From Lunularia cruciata (Eukaryota; Streptophyta; Marchantiopsida; Lunulariales; Lunulariaceae): DNA of 64,000 nt. Under the pieces are notes generated by a model, which saw only the letters and a program-made list of their open reading frames with translations, had not been told where the DNA came from and did not search any database. The stretch's first letter is position 1. Each line of letters starts with the position of its first letter. Positions 13,451 to 25,289 of this stretch are shown here, piece after piece. The position numbers and the translations under genes were made by a program. The stretch is taken from the NCBI GenBank assembly GCA_948567375.1, contig OX419760.1, forward strand, positions 36,084,001-36,148,000, given 5' to 3'.

Positions 13451-14880
13451 GGCCAGGAAAGAAACATGCAAATATTGATTTGTTATCTAGAGCTTATGAT
13501 CATGATGAAGATGAGTCAATGGATGATTCCTTCCTAGATGAGGAGCTCATGACAATCTCAATCACTCAAGAGGTTCCAATGGAGTACAAGGAGATTGTGA
13601 ATTTTGTGACAAGAGGTAACTATCCAAAAGGGATGCATGCTAGGGAGAAGAAGGCCCTTGAAGCAAGATCTAGACCTTACACAATGGTGGAGGATATTCT
13701 TTTTCACCAAGGAGTAGATGGACTACTTCAAAGAGTAGTGGGTAAGGAAGAGTCTATCCTACTTATAAAGGAATTTCATGAAGGTTTAGTATGTGGAGGA
13801 CACTTTGCAGGAACTTTCAAGATTCTACATGTAGGTTACCATTGGAGAGGGATTTTTAAGGATTGTCTTGATTATTGCAAAACTTTGCATGTTTGTCAAG
13901 CTTTTGTTAGAAAGTCTACATCCATTCCACCACTTAGATCAATTCCATTGCTAGGACTTTTTGAGAAGTGGAGAATTGATTTTTTAGGTCCTCTTAATAG
14001 AACCCTAAGGAACGATCTGTATATTGTGGTAGTTACTGATAATCTTACCAAGTGGGTTGAGGTTAGACCATTGAGGGACAAGAATGAAGATGAAGTTGGT
14101 AGATTTCTTTATGAACGCATTATCACTAGGTTTGGATGGTAGATTTCTTTATGAATGCATTATCACTAGGTTTGGATGCCCTTTGGAGTTGGTTTTTGAT
14201 AGAGGAGGAGAGTTTATAGGAAGCATTATTGTAGCCATGCTACGACATTTCTCTATTACACATAGATAACTACATCCTATAAACCAAATTCTAATGGCTT
14301 AGCAGAGAGAACCAATCAAACCTTGTGCATGATGTTGGCCAAAGATGCAGAAATGGAGGGGGTTAAACATCATTAGGACAAGAGGATTCATGTGGTTTTG
14401 TGGGAGTATAGGACAACCATGAAGATTGGCACCAGATATTCTCTATTTCAGTTGGTTTACAGTATTGAGTCTATGTTACCTATTCACTTTGATCTTCCTA
14501 CCTTCCAAAGCATTCATAGGAGATTGAAGAAAGCACAAGGAGATGATGCAAAGAAGTCAAGGAAGGATCAACTCATGGAGTTGGAAGAGGCAAGAGCAGT
14601 TGCTATGGTTTGAGTGGAGCAAGCTTAAAGGAAACAAAAGGAGAGCTATGACAAGAGGTAAGGCAAGAAGAAGGTGGAGCCTTCGAAAGGAGGTGATTGG
14701 GTAATGTTGTTTGATTCTATTCGTTTCAAGAGAGTGAAAATGAAGTTTTTGCCTAAGTTCTTTGGACCTTTCATAGTGGAGAAGGTGTGGGGCAATTACA
14801 CCTATGATCTCAAGGAGTTGGGATGAAGACACTTTGATAGGATTAACCATGATAAGTTGATGATGTATCATAGAAGGTAG
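13451..14880 (+). pseudogene. A1 integrase, C-terminal part of broken polyprotein
   Basis: Continuation of the A1 polyprotein after the solo LTR. It carries the end of RNase H, the integrase zinc domain (HEGLVCGGHFAGT, then LHVCQ where A3 has CHVC, so one zinc Cys context is altered), the DDE core (RIDFLGP, FDRGGEF) and the C-terminal domain to the stop at 14878-14880. A 40-base direct duplication at 14098-14177 shifts the frame in the core. In-frame stops lie near 14266 and 14611, and several CAA/CGA codons are converted to stops. Non-functional. Confidence 0.9.
14098..14177 (+). repeat. 40-bp tandem duplication in A1 integrase
   Basis: Two adjacent 40-base copies starting GGTAGATTTCTTTATGAA and differing at one base. 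A2 and A3 have one copy. Forty is not a multiple of three, so it shifts the frame. Confidence 0.9.
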
Positions 14881-14928
14881 AGAGACCTTCACTTTGAGAA
14901 CAAAGTGAAAACTTAATCCGGGAGTAAA

Positions 14929-15617
14929 TGTAACACCCATTTGTGCATGTGTGTGGTATTGTGATATTAAGCTTGGTATAACAAGTACTTAAAAGATATT
15001 ATTTATATAGAGATAAAGCATGGTTCTACATTAGTCATGATTAGCTAGAGTTAGTCATAGCTAAGATAAAGGGAACCTTACTTTAGAGGAAATGGACAAG
15101 ATGAGCACCACTATTTTAGATTCTAGTGTGTTGACTTGGTATTATTCCTAGGTGTTTGGCTTTGAGGAAAGAGTTGAGAACTCTTGGGCCCGCAAGCTTC
15201 TTTTTTTAATTCTTATATAGTCCAAGGATAGCCCATGTGAAGGAATCCTTGACTTAGTGGTTGGGTCAAGATAATATCACATGCTAGTGGACTATACCCA
15301 TGTGAATAGACATTCCTTTCTACTTTTTGACTTAACTTGACTTTTAGTCTAGTAACTTGAGTTATTACGGTAATTAGTAACTTTGGTACATAACTATTTC
15401 ACAAGTATATAAACAAAGGGTTAGGAGGTACTCATCATCCTTTCATTTTCAACTATCTCTCTCTCATTGAATTCTCTAGTGAGCAATGTCTCGAGTCTTG
15501 GAGTGTTAGCCTTGGAGGAGTATGATGGAGTTGGAGTTCCTTGCCTTCTTAGTCAATGGTGCGCTACCATAATAGCCATCAGAGGTTCATCTTGAGTGAG
15601 AGACAAGCTGGCTCATA
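14929..15617 (+). repeat. A1 3' LTR
   Basis: Begins TGTAACACCCATTTG after ATCCGGGAGTAAA and ends GGCTCATA (CACA mutated). About 689 bases, aligned end to end with the other A LTRs. Decayed chromovirus E follows directly. Confidence 0.93.
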
Positions 15618-17573
15618 TGTTGTCATGATAGAGCATCAAGGATGACATGGAACTAACTTGGTTTTTACTCAAGTTTAATGTTAAACAATTGGAGTGTTCC
15701 TTCTATCAATGATGTTGACTCTTCATGTGTTCCAAGTGGAAGGTTTGCAACAATGGTTTGTGATCAGTTTGCATGATCACCCAAGAGATAATGCCTCCAT
15801 ACCTTAGTGGCATATACCATTGCAAGTTTTTCTTACTCTTAAGCAAAGTAATTTCTTTCAGCCATATTTAGTCAGCGAGACACAAAGGCAATGGGATACA
15901 TTCCATCTGGATATTCTTGTTGCAACGTGACTCCAATTGCAAAGTTAGAAGCATCAAAATCAACCACACATGGTTGTTGAGGATCATATGGTTGAAGAAT
16001 GGGCCTTGAAGATACCATATGTTTCAACTTCTAGAATGCTTCTTTGTGCTTGGTGGTCCGTTGGAAGCTTGAGTTCTTCCCCCAAAAGGTCAGTCAATGG
16101 TGCAGCCATGTGAGCATAATAATGGATGAACCATCAATAAAAATTGGCCAATCCATTAAATGCATGTACTTTTATAACATCCTTTGGAGTAGGACAATCA
16201 GTAATGGCCTTGACTTTCTCCTCTTCCATCTTGATTTCCTCCAATGAGATCTTGTGACCCAAGAAGATAAATTCCTTTGGCCAAAAGGCACGCTTTGACT
16301 TCTTACAATAAAATTTCCATTGTCGTAGTAGTCTTAGGACTTCTTGCACATGATTCACATGTTTTTCCTCTGTCTTGCTATAGATTAAGATATCATCCAA
16401 GAACACCACCACATATTGATCCAATAGTCTATCCAACACCCGATGCATCTGATCCATGAAGACTGTTGGAGCATTAGTGAGCCTAAAAGGTAGAACTCTC
16501 CACTCAAAATGCCCATACCTTGTGCAAAAGGTAATCTTTTGCACATCTTCCCTATCAATGGGGATTTGCTAATAGCCACTGCAAAGATCCAACTTGGAAA
16601 AGTATTGTGCTCCACTCAATTGATCAAGCAAGTCATCATTCTGATGCAAGAAATATGCATTCTTCATTGTTTACTTATTGAGCCCACAATAATCAATACA
16701 AAAATGAAATCCTCCATCCTTCTTTGGAACAAATAGTATTGGTGAGTATGAGAGGTGCTATGTCGTATGAAGTCCTTCTCCAACAAATCCATAAGTGTTG
16801 TTTGTAATTCCTCCAACTCCTATGGTGAGAGCCAATAGATTGGTCTTCTCACTGGAGTACTCCCTGGCAATAACTCGATCTTGAAGGGCATACCATGATC
16901 GGAAGGTAATCTCTTTGGAAAATCATCCGGAAACATGTCCGCATAGTCTTGAAATATCTGATCAAAACATTACTTGATGAGGCTTTGGGCCCTCTTTTTT
17001 GGTTAATTTTTGTGCAATCTGCTTGATTCACAATGCAAAAATAGACTTATCTTCCTCCAAAGATTGCTCTATGGCTGCTTCACTAACAAACTTCCCATTT
17101 AGGGACTCATCATTCTTCAAAGCTTGCTCTATGGTTGGTTTCTTGGTAAAATTCCCACCTTGGGACTCATCTCCCTTCAATGTTTGCTCTATAGTTACCT
17201 TCTCAATAAACTTTTCATCTTGAGACTGACTATTTGTAGGTGTCTTACTCAGAGGTACCAGACAACCTAATTAGAAATTCTTACCTTGGTGTTGTTCTTG
17301 AATTTGTTGTCGGGTCCAATCAAATTGAACCTTATCATGTTCAAGCCAAGGTATTCCTAGAATGACATCATAGTGTAGAGGTGCCACTACAGACCTCATA
17401 CACTCCAAATACTTCTTCCTAATCTTGAAGGTAACAAGATGCAAGGTATGGAATGCAAAACCCTTTCTATCATCTTCCATCATCAATCTACTTCCAATTA
17501 TTGACTTGATAGGAATACCCAATTCCTTTGCTACTTGCATAGACATGCAATTCTCTAAACTTCTATAATCAAC
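15618..17573 (-). pseudogene. E pol: protease C-part, RT, RNase H, degenerate
   Basis: Reading the minus strand from 17573: a protease remnant (VDYRSLENCMSMQVAKELGI, where the catalytic DSG is no longer intact), a linker with three 20-residue repeats (17051-17230), then RT from about 16870 to 16134 with FLDDILIYSKTEEK near 16390 and the FLGHKIS block. RNase H follows from about 16130 to 15640 (ASNFAIGVTLQQ-like and YPIAFVSR-like blocks). Several in-frame stops and shifts occur. Typical chromovirus pol, non-functional and truncated by A1. Confidence 0.85.
17051..17230 (-). repeat. Three 60-bp in-frame tandem repeats in E
   Basis: Units 17051-17110, 17111-17170 and 17171-17230, each exactly 60 bases. 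On the minus strand each encodes a 20-residue unit of the pattern DESxxGxFxxxxxIEQxLxx. They lie between protease and RT. Confidence 0.85.
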
Positions 17574-19477
17574 TGTGACAACTTGGCAAATATCACTTTT
17601 GCGGTAATCGGGTAAGTAAAGTTTGTTCCCGCACAGATACGAGTCAGAAATGTCCAAATAGGAAGTCAAACAGTAACAATGTAGTTCTTCTTGGTTTCAT
17701 CTTTAATCTCTTAGGTAGAAACCACACCCAGAAGAGAGTAACAAGCACTGACTCGTAGTCTTGTCACAAATTAACACTCCTTAATCACAACTCCATCAAA
17801 TCTTTCCAAACAATCTTGATTGTGATGATTCAGGCTCTCCCAAAAACGGCACTTCACTGCAAAACAACTTCACCTCAGAATTGTGTTCCACCCCTCCACT
17901 GAAGGCACAACTTCCTCGATCTAAATTGCTTCACATCAACTTCACACTGCACTCACAAATGCTGAATACTACCAACACTACAATTCCTCTCAGATCTGTC
18001 AAGGCATTGCTTTGATTGCACTTCACTCAGGATCAAACACATAAAATGAAGATCAAGGCTGTGGAATCCAACATCCAACAAGCACACCGACTTGCACTTC
18101 AAATTTCTCCAAACACTCACAAACACAAGTACAACGTTGATACTCAGAATCAAGCTCAAGCGACGAGCACTACTTCACAGCACTTTGCTTTATCTATTCT
18201 CAGAAATAATGAGCACTGAACAACATCTGACTGCAAATGCTACTCTTAAGTAGTGAATCAATTGATAGTTATCTTCCTAATATACCTCTTCCTAACAACT
18301 CTACAAACCTGTAGATCTCATATGACAATGCAACCTTTCATATCTGTCTCTTCAAATCTCAAATTGGTTTCTACTCCGATCCGATGTCTACTTCTTCCTC
18401 GGCTTCCAAACCCGAACCCGAAGTAAATTTACTTCTTACTACTTTGTCCTCGAGTTTCACAACTTCCAATTCCTCCACTAATTCTAACACTTCTCCTTCC
18501 TGATCTGCAATTCTTATCATAATTAAGCCTTCTAAATCTCTATCTCCCAACCCACTCTTCTCTAAGGTGTCAAATGTCAAATCCAAAGACACTTGCACTC
18601 TTATTTCTTCTTCTTCGGGTTTTGCTATTATCAATTCCTTTGCTAATTCTACTATGTCATTGTCAAAAATTATAATTGAAATCATGAATACACTATCTAC
18701 ACCTTCAATTTGTAACCCACTTTCCACTAATAACTCAAGTAACTCACCGGAAGACACTTACTGTCTGATCCTGCACTTTGGGTTTATTCACTACTATTAC
18801 TTCTCCTTCAATTCATGTTCCATCTTTAGTCAAGACTGAAATTGAAGTCATGAGTATTCTAACTATCTTCTTTCACTACTCTAACTTCCTCTGATCCCTC
18901 TAGTAAGACTCTCCAAATCACCTTCACTGCACTCTAAGGTCCAACTACCTTGGATTTAGTCATCTTCATCTTGAGGTAAAGTCTTTAGACCCAAAGTCAT
19001 GTAAACCCGAAGTACAAAGTACGAAGTCACATTGACCCAAAGAACCTCAACTCGAAGTACATCTACTCCCAAAACTTCAAATGCTTGTAACTTCTTCTAC
19101 AGACCTCCTAAATTTGCAATTTTGAAAGCAATGGAAAGCCCTGAACGAGACGCTTCTAACGAGATATAGCATGCTTGATTTGAACTTGTGGTCACTGAGA
19201 TATGGCCCCCGCAATAATCCTGACCTGTAACCTTCATTCCGATGCGAAGAAACCTTCCTTCGGAGTCTGATCAAAGTTTTTCCCTCCTCTGACACTAAGT
19301 AAGTTTCTTCGGGTTTGATCTAGTCCAAATCTTTCTTCTTCTTATATGAAGTTGACTTCTTTGGGTCTGATCAAAACACAAGTTTGCACTCACTTCTTCT
19401 CTATTTGGTTTCAATTTGGTTTCAACAAGGCATTTCTTCTTCTAAACTCGTCCAAAATGAAAAATGTGAGTACCACA
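17574..19477 (-). mobile_element. Solo giant-family LTR (B/C type), inverted
   Basis: On the minus strand it starts TGTGGTACTCACATTTTTC at 19477 and ends TTGTCACA at 17574, matching the ends of the B and C LTRs. Identical five-base flanks TCAAC at 17569-17573 and 19478-19482 prove a solo insertion. At 1904 bases it is much shorter than the 3.7-kb B LTR; most of the coding part is missing. It sits in the protease of E. Confidence 0.92.
18371..18757 (-). pseudogene. LTR-encoded protein, C-terminal remnant
   Basis: An open stretch of 128 codons matches the C-terminus of the protein encoded in the B LTR: the DTLEKSG block, a Glu-rich tract, then the conserved ending GLEAEEEVDIGSE and stop. Compare DEVDIG endings at 54540-54573 and 35758. 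The N-terminal domain and most of the coiled coil are deleted. Survival of the C-terminal motif and stop in diverged LTRs suggests it was once under selection. Confidence 0.75.
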
Positions 19478-20775
19478 TCAACTAAAATCATTCAATCCCA
19501 ATTAGATATTGTACCTTGCAAGTGAAGCAAACTTGCATAGGTCCAACCTTCAATCCTATTGGAACTAATCAAGCTCCCAGTAAGTAGCTCAAAATCTCCT
19601 ACAAGGATTCTTTGTTTCCTTGATCATTTCATTCCACAAACTCTATCTAGGCAACTTGTCAAGGTCGCCCATTCTTGAGTGGGCATTCAGCAATGTGATG
19701 TCCCAATTGGTGACAATAAAATCAACCACCATTTTGTCACAATTGCTCTCTATCTATAATGCCAAGTGGTCTCTGTTGAAGGGCATCAATCTCCATTGGT
19801 GCCAGCTCCTCACCCGTGTGTAGTGTTTTGGTAGGTTCTGTGGAGGTCGTGGTCAAGACCAAGTTATTGCAACTAAGGAATCAAAATGTTTGGCCATCCG
19901 CATAGCTTTCTCCAAATGTTGTGGCTCTTGCATGGTTACATCTAATTTGGTTCTTGACTTCAAGCCCCTCAAAAATTTATCCAAAGATTCACCTTCCAAT
20001 GTATCTAGAATTTGCATGATGGTGTTTTGGAATTGCGTGATGTTACTTCTTATAGAGCCAATCTGTTTCAACTTTGCCAACCTATCCCCTGTAGCTTATG
20101 TGGTATTTATAGCTTGGAACCAACTAATTATTGCACTCTTGAATTCTTCATATGTTAAGATTGGTGCAAAAATTTTTTTGTTCAACTCACTCCACTCGGA
20201 ATCTCCACCATAGCTTTGCTACTCCATCCAAATTGGCTAGAAGCCAAGAGACTATTTTTCCTCATCTTGCAGATTGGTAGCTTCAAAGTAATGTTCACAG
20301 TCAAACACAAAATTCTCCAAATCATCCAAGAGATTCTTGCCTTCAAATATCTTGGTTTTAGGGAATCGGATTTGATCTTCTCCTTCTTGATCTGGTACTC
20401 TCTCTACGTGCTTTTATTGTCAAAGCTCTCATTCATCCAACAATCAAGTAAGGTACTCAATTTGTTGCTGCATAGCAAAGATAACATTGGGCATTGCCAC
20501 CATGGTTTTTATTCTATCACGCTACTCCTAATCTACCTAATTTATTAACACATAGAAGTAGCCCGTCCACCATTCTCCATAAGTTACAATCTGAAGCACC
20601 AAGGGTTCTTCAAATATGGTGATCATATGCAAAAAAAACTTGTACAAAGTATGAGATGATGAATTGTGTGAAACAATGCTTAGTAGTACTTGGCCACAAA
20701 AGTCCCAATAGGTTTGGTGGAAGTTGATTTGGTGGTCCATAAGTTCCATCCATCCCATTCTTGCTCTAATACCAA
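19478..20775 (-). pseudogene. E gag, degenerate
   Basis: The minus strand downstream of the E primer site encodes a retrotransposon Gag. The clearest part is 20080-19855 (KLKQIGSIRSNITQFQNTI, then LDKFLRGLKSRTKLDVTMQ), the usual Gag core. The rest is broken by stops. The segment nearest the solo LTR (19483-19800) is the Gag/protease linker with little recognisable sequence. Confidence 0.75.
20763..20774 (-). promoter_or_regulatory. E primer binding site
   Basis: TGGTATTAGAGC on the minus strand, one change from the initiator-Met site TGGTATCAGAGC, beginning one base inside the 5' LTR end. Confidence 0.8.
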
Positions 20776-21175
20776 TGTAAAAGATCAAGACCAAAGAGAG
20801 AAATAGGAGACTGAAAACTCACATTGGGACACTTGAATGTGGGGAAACTCTGAATGCCTAGCATGAGATTTGGCTTTGGTAGTTATAGGTAGCATACAAG
20901 GCTCTTGAGAAGCTTCTCAAGAAGTTTCCTTGAGCTACTTTCTTAGAGTGCAAGCCAAGTTAACCAAGAAGCTTCCTTCAAGAAACCGCCTATTTGGTGT
21001 GCAAGCTAAGCTAGTTGGAAGCTTCTAGAAGCTACCTATTTGGGATGCAAGTTAAGCTAGTTGGGAAGCTTTCCAAAAAGCTTCCTAGATGCTTCTATGA
21101 TATTCTAGACTAATTTGGCTTAGTCTTTACTTTGTTAGCCTTACTAACTATGTTGCTAAACTCCATATTGTTACA
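20776..21175 (-). repeat. E 5' LTR
   Basis: 400 bases with TGTAACAATATGG at the minus-strand start (21175) and CTTTTACA at the end (20776). It contains internal short repeats of the AAGCTTCYTAGA / GCAAGCTAAGCTAG type. D2 sequence starts immediately beyond it. Confidence 0.85.
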
Positions 21176-21348
21176 TCATCTCCCCAACACCACTCTTATG
21201 TAAGCTTGGTAAGCTTTTTCAAGGCCTTGGCAATGACACTAAATCCTCTAACATATTGGAGATAAAATTTTACCAATCCAAGAAATGCTCATACTCTGCT
21301 CACATCCATAGGCCAAGGAATACATGCAATAGCCTCCACCTTGGTCTA

Positions 21349-21862
21349 TTAAACGACAAGTTCTCTAGGGTAGATAGTGTGACCTAAATACTCAACCTGC
21401 TTGTAGAATAATTTGCACTTCCTAGGATGTAAATTGAGTCCATGAGATCTCAACATCTCAAACATCTCCAACAAATATCTCTCATGCTCTTCCATAATAA
21501 TGATATAGGAAAAATTATCATCAATATAGCACCAAGCAAAATCCAATCTTCTTAGGATCCTATCCATAACCCTTTGGAACTTGCCAAGAGCATTCTTTAA
21601 CCCAAATGTAAGAACTCCACTAATATTATACATCATTGCCATGAGAGTCAACATCCCAAAATGTTGTCTTGGACTTGTTCTCCTTCTTGATCAGCAATTG
21701 ATGATATCCTGCTTGAAGATCCAAAGTACTAAAGACCTTTGTATGCCAAATCTCATCAAAGATCTTGATTTGGTGTAGGTATAGCATATCAATCAGCCCT
21801 GTTTTATTGGTTGATAGGATGGTAATCTCCACACATCCACCTATTTGTATACTTGCCATCAA
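21349..21862 (-). pseudogene. D2 reverse transcriptase remnant
   Basis: The minus strand carries the palm region: KVFSTLDLQAGYHQLLI, FGLKNALGKFQRVMDRIL, the catalytic CYIDD near 21525, HPRKCKLFYKQVEYLGHTI. This matches D1 RT at 58500-58955. Stops and shifts throughout; non-functional. Confidence 0.85.
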
Positions 21863-22569
21863 TATCCTTCTTAGCCAATATCATTGTAGCTTATGTATAC
21901 TCTCCATGTGAAATCTCTACCAAACCATCCTCAAAAAGGTCTCTACTCTAGCTCTAAATCAATGCTTTCTCCATGTCACTATATCTATAAAGATGTCAAA
22001 AAATTGGTGTGTCACTAGTCAATTCAATCCAAGTTCCAAGTCCTTTTAGAGCACCCAAATCCTTAATACTTAAGGTAAAATAACTTGTGTAGCACCTCAA
22101 GAACTTCCAAACTCTCTATCTTTTCTTCCTACAAGCTTGGATCCAATGTATGGCTCCCAAGTATTCTCTATAATTGATGTAGGAGTGGAAGATGCTTTGA
22201 TTGGCTTCTACACCAGGCTCTTGGGAGTAGTAATATCATGCCTCCAACCACTAGAGTCCCCAACTTTAGTGCAAAAAACTCCCTCTGCTCTGGTTGCAAG
22301 CTCTATATGTCCTCTAATTGCATCCCAAGTAGACCAGACTCACTTGGATGGACCCCAAGTAGACCACTCTCACTCATAGTCACCAGCTATGTCCCAAGAC
22401 TACCATGCCCACTTGGTCTATCACCCTCAACATGTGCTTGAATTATCTCCATTGGCATAGAGCTCACAAGTGTCCAAGTGGTGATGTCTATCAATCACAT
22501 CTTATGTTGCTCTACCAAGCCAAGGCTCACAATCCAGTTCAAACAGTTCAGGTCCATAGCCTAACCTAA

Positions 22570-23278
22570 CACCTAATTTTTAGATGCCTCCATTATTTTT
22601 GCAACAATGGTAATATTGGTACAAAAACCTATCATTTTCTCCCTCTCATTGGCGTTGGAATTGCTATAATTGTGAGTCCCAAATAAGTCCGTGACCTCTC
22701 TCTCAAAAAGAGTTGGAGCATGGGAATCTCAGAAGTATAGGTAAAGTAGCTCTAGGCTATCAAACAAGGTTCATCATTGCCATAGATGACCTATCCACCA
22801 CTACCATTATTTGAGACTAGCACCCAATATCCAAAATCTCATCAAGAGTCAAGTGGTCTAGTTGTTGAATCCCATCAAAAGCATGTTGTAGAACCTCTTT
22901 AGGTAAGAGGTTCATCCACCAAGGACATGATGAGCCCATGATCCCACTCTGGTTACATCCAACAACACAACATGTTTCATCCAAGGAATAGATCTGATGT
23001 GTACTTGCCACCACTTGTGTTCAGGAATCACCTATCAAAGGAATGTTCTTCAAAACGTAGGCTAAAGAACTGAATTGATGAACTTGGAGATGTTGTAGTA
23101 TATGTATCATCTCCCAAAACACACCATAGTGGAGATCTTGTAGACCTTGACCTTGGCTAGCACAAGTATGTTCCTAACATGGCCATCCAAAAATCACCAA
23201 TTAATAGAACCATCTGTCTCTAAATCCTATGCCCCTACAAAGGAAATGTATACTTGTAGGGTCTTTTGGTAACCCTTG
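22570..23278 (-). pseudogene. D2 C5-cytosine methyltransferase remnant
   Basis: Aligns with the C-terminal two thirds of the D1 methyltransferase. The clearest segment is 23014-22817 (VASTHQI, WWMNLLPKEVLQHAFDGIQQ, LDEILDIGC), equivalent to D1 STHQVHS...WWTNLLPKEVLQCAYDG. The catalytic PCQ region falls near 23150 and is badly decayed. The N-terminal SAM-binding part lies beyond the H3 insertion. Together with D1 this shows that the enzyme belongs to the element family and is not a single chance capture. Confidence 0.8.
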
Positions 23279-23661
23279 TATGCTACCCACATTTTTTGTT
23301 TTCTTCTGTTTTGTTAGAGTTTTGAGGAAGAAGTAAGTAAGAAAGCCAAATTATGAAGGAAAGAATGGACTGGTGTGTCTTTGGAGTAAACCCAAAGAAG
23401 TTGACTTGGGGTCGAAAACTGGAAGTACTTGGATGGAGTACAAAGAGACAAGTCCAAAGAAGGGCATCTTCGGACCAAAAAGCAAGGCCAATACAAAGAT
23501 GGTGTAACAACCTTTCTATGTGGCAAGAAAGTACACTTCCAGAAATGGCAGAGGCAAGGGGAGAAGGCCTTGACATTGACAGGAAGCCAACACGTAGAAG
23601 AAGTGGAAGTCAATTTTGTAATTGACTAAAGAATGACTTCACTTTGGAGTAATATAAAATT

Positions 23662-24865
23662 GTGATTGCGCATGGGAAATCAAATATGTCAAATAAGTAT
23701 CATGTTCCTCTGAGTAGTTGTCCTACAATAATGCGTGTCAAGAAGCCAATTGCGAGTGAAATTTTCCAAAGTCTAGAAGGGGTTAGAGTGTCACATCTAG
23801 GAGAGGAGATAGTTTTTCAGTGCCAAAGAACTAGAGAACAAATCATGGCAAAGAAGGCCAAGAATGCACTTGTATTGAGGAGTTTCACAATTCAGAGGTT
23901 ACATGTCATAGCAAGGATTGAGGTATTGAATAGACTTTGGATGACATTTTTAGCATGGAGCTGGAATTTCAATTTTCTGGGAGTCATGGCAAAAGGAAGG
24001 TCCTAAAGTCGAGGGGAAGAGAGGAAATTTGGCTTGATGGACTGAGTTAAATTGGAGGTTAGTATTGGGGAAGGAAGCAGGAGAGGCAACTTGGATCACC
24101 TTTTATCAGAAGTGTGATGCTGCAGAGGGGACTGTGGAAATCTGGAATTTTTTCTTTGCTTTGTGTACTACCAATGGGTACAAAGTGGAGTCCTATTAGG
24201 ACCTGATTAAAAAAAACATTGTAGGCACAATAATGGCCATGTTCAAACCCAAATGGATAACATATATGTGAACATGTAACAAGCAGTCTTCTTTCACCAG
24301 ATGTTTGCAAGAGTGAAGGTGAATTGGGCAAAGTGCTTCCACCAACAAACAAGGCTGATGATCATCAATTCAAGAACTGATTCACCTCCACATTATTTTG
24401 CACTATTTGCACCACACTTCTACTTCAGATTGACTTTGCTGACAGTGGAGGAGAGGCATCGCATTATGTCACATTTCCATCTTGATCTATGATGAGAAGC
24501 GGATGAAGAAGAGCACCATTACATGTCACACCTATGAGCCAACAATGATCACTTTACCAGAACAGGATAGATCAAGAGGGTGGAACAAAGAAGTCCAAAG
24601 ATGAAGAAGCAGACAAAACCTAAAGAGGTAGTGTTGCCCCAAACACAATGGAAGACCCAAAGACTTACTCTATGAGGTAAGAAGGCGGTGAAGGAGGAGA
24701 CATAAAAATAGAGTCTGAAAGGGAAGGTCCAGAGAAGGAGACTCAAAAGAAGTAGAGCTCACACTACAAAGTAGGGAATCCAAAAGTGAGAGTGATGGTG
24801 AAGAGGAAGTTCAGCAATTGGCTGAAGCCAAAGAAGATGAAGACTTTCATACGGCAATTGACCGT
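23662..24865 (+). pseudogene. LTR-encoded protein in H3, N-terminal part
   Basis: Follows the TATA box at 23653. It has the conserved N-terminal blocks (IQRLHVIARIEVLNRLW, TFLAWSWNFNF), the central domain (TRLMIINSRTDSPPHYFA near 24340-24400) and the start of the acidic region, with many stops and shifts. Insertion F interrupts it at 24866. Equivalent to 52253-53280 of the B 3' LTR. Confidence 0.75.
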
Positions 24866-25289
24866 TGTTGTCGGGAAAATAGCCCACGTGTACCCTTGAG
24901 GCTTTTGGTGTGATAGATTTTCTTTTTCTCTTTAAGTTGTTGTAAGGAACATGGATCTATGTCTATATGTCTTGGGTGTGATTTTATGCTACCTTGCAAT
25001 GGGAGATATTTCCTGTATTATAGTGAAGTCAAAAAAAGTTATGGTGTTATTAGCTCAAGGAGTCTTTTAATGTGGCTTGAGCCAAGAAGTAATGTGGGGT
25101 TACACTAGCTCAGGTTCTGTTTGCGTTATTGGAATGAAAGAGTACTTGCCTTAGAAGAGAAGTTTGGAGAATTTTTTGCAAAGAGACAGGGGAGTTTTGG
25201 GAAGAGTTGGCAGGAGTTTGGAGAGAAACGGAGGGCTGACAGTTTTCGGGAAAAGGCAAGAGGGAGATTTTCGAGTGGAAGGGGTTCTG

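Larger units (their letters stand above)
1..15617 (+). mobile_element. A1: Gypsy LTR retrotransposon, left end outside window, interrupted
   Basis: The sequence from base 1 aligns throughout with the leader, ORF1, gag-pol and 3' LTR of the complete copies A2 (5268-13095) and A3 (42100-49903). The window opens just inside the leader, so the 5' LTR and primer site lie to the left. A solo LTR of the same family interrupts the RNase H region at 4927-13450, and the polyprotein resumes at 13451. The element ends with a 3' LTR at 14929-15617. It sits inside chromovirus E, whose RNase H coding region begins immediately after the LTR. Many nonsense codons and frameshifts show that it is dead and older than A2 and A3. 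Confidence 0.93.
15618..21175 (-). mobile_element. E: chromovirus-type Gypsy element, 3' part outside window
   Basis: Minus-strand element with 5' LTR 20776-21175, an initiator-Met type primer site (TGGTATTAGAGC), Gag, protease, RT and RNase H. The RNase H end is cut at 15618 by A1, so integrase and 3' LTR lie beyond A1 outside the window. A solo LTR interrupts the protease at 17574-19477. The RT motif FLDDILIYSKT and the primer site fit the chromovirus branch. E is inserted in D2, whose RNase H coding sequence resumes at 21176. Confidence 0.88.
21176..23278 (-). mobile_element. D2: decayed Gypsy element with methyltransferase, fragment
   Basis: Aligns along its length with D1 positions about 58291-60445 in the same order and orientation: RNase H start, RT, spacer, methyltransferase. 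It is cut on the left by E and on the right by LTR H3. It is the outermost recognisable layer of this nest. It is more decayed than D1, with almost no open frames left. Confidence 0.88.
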
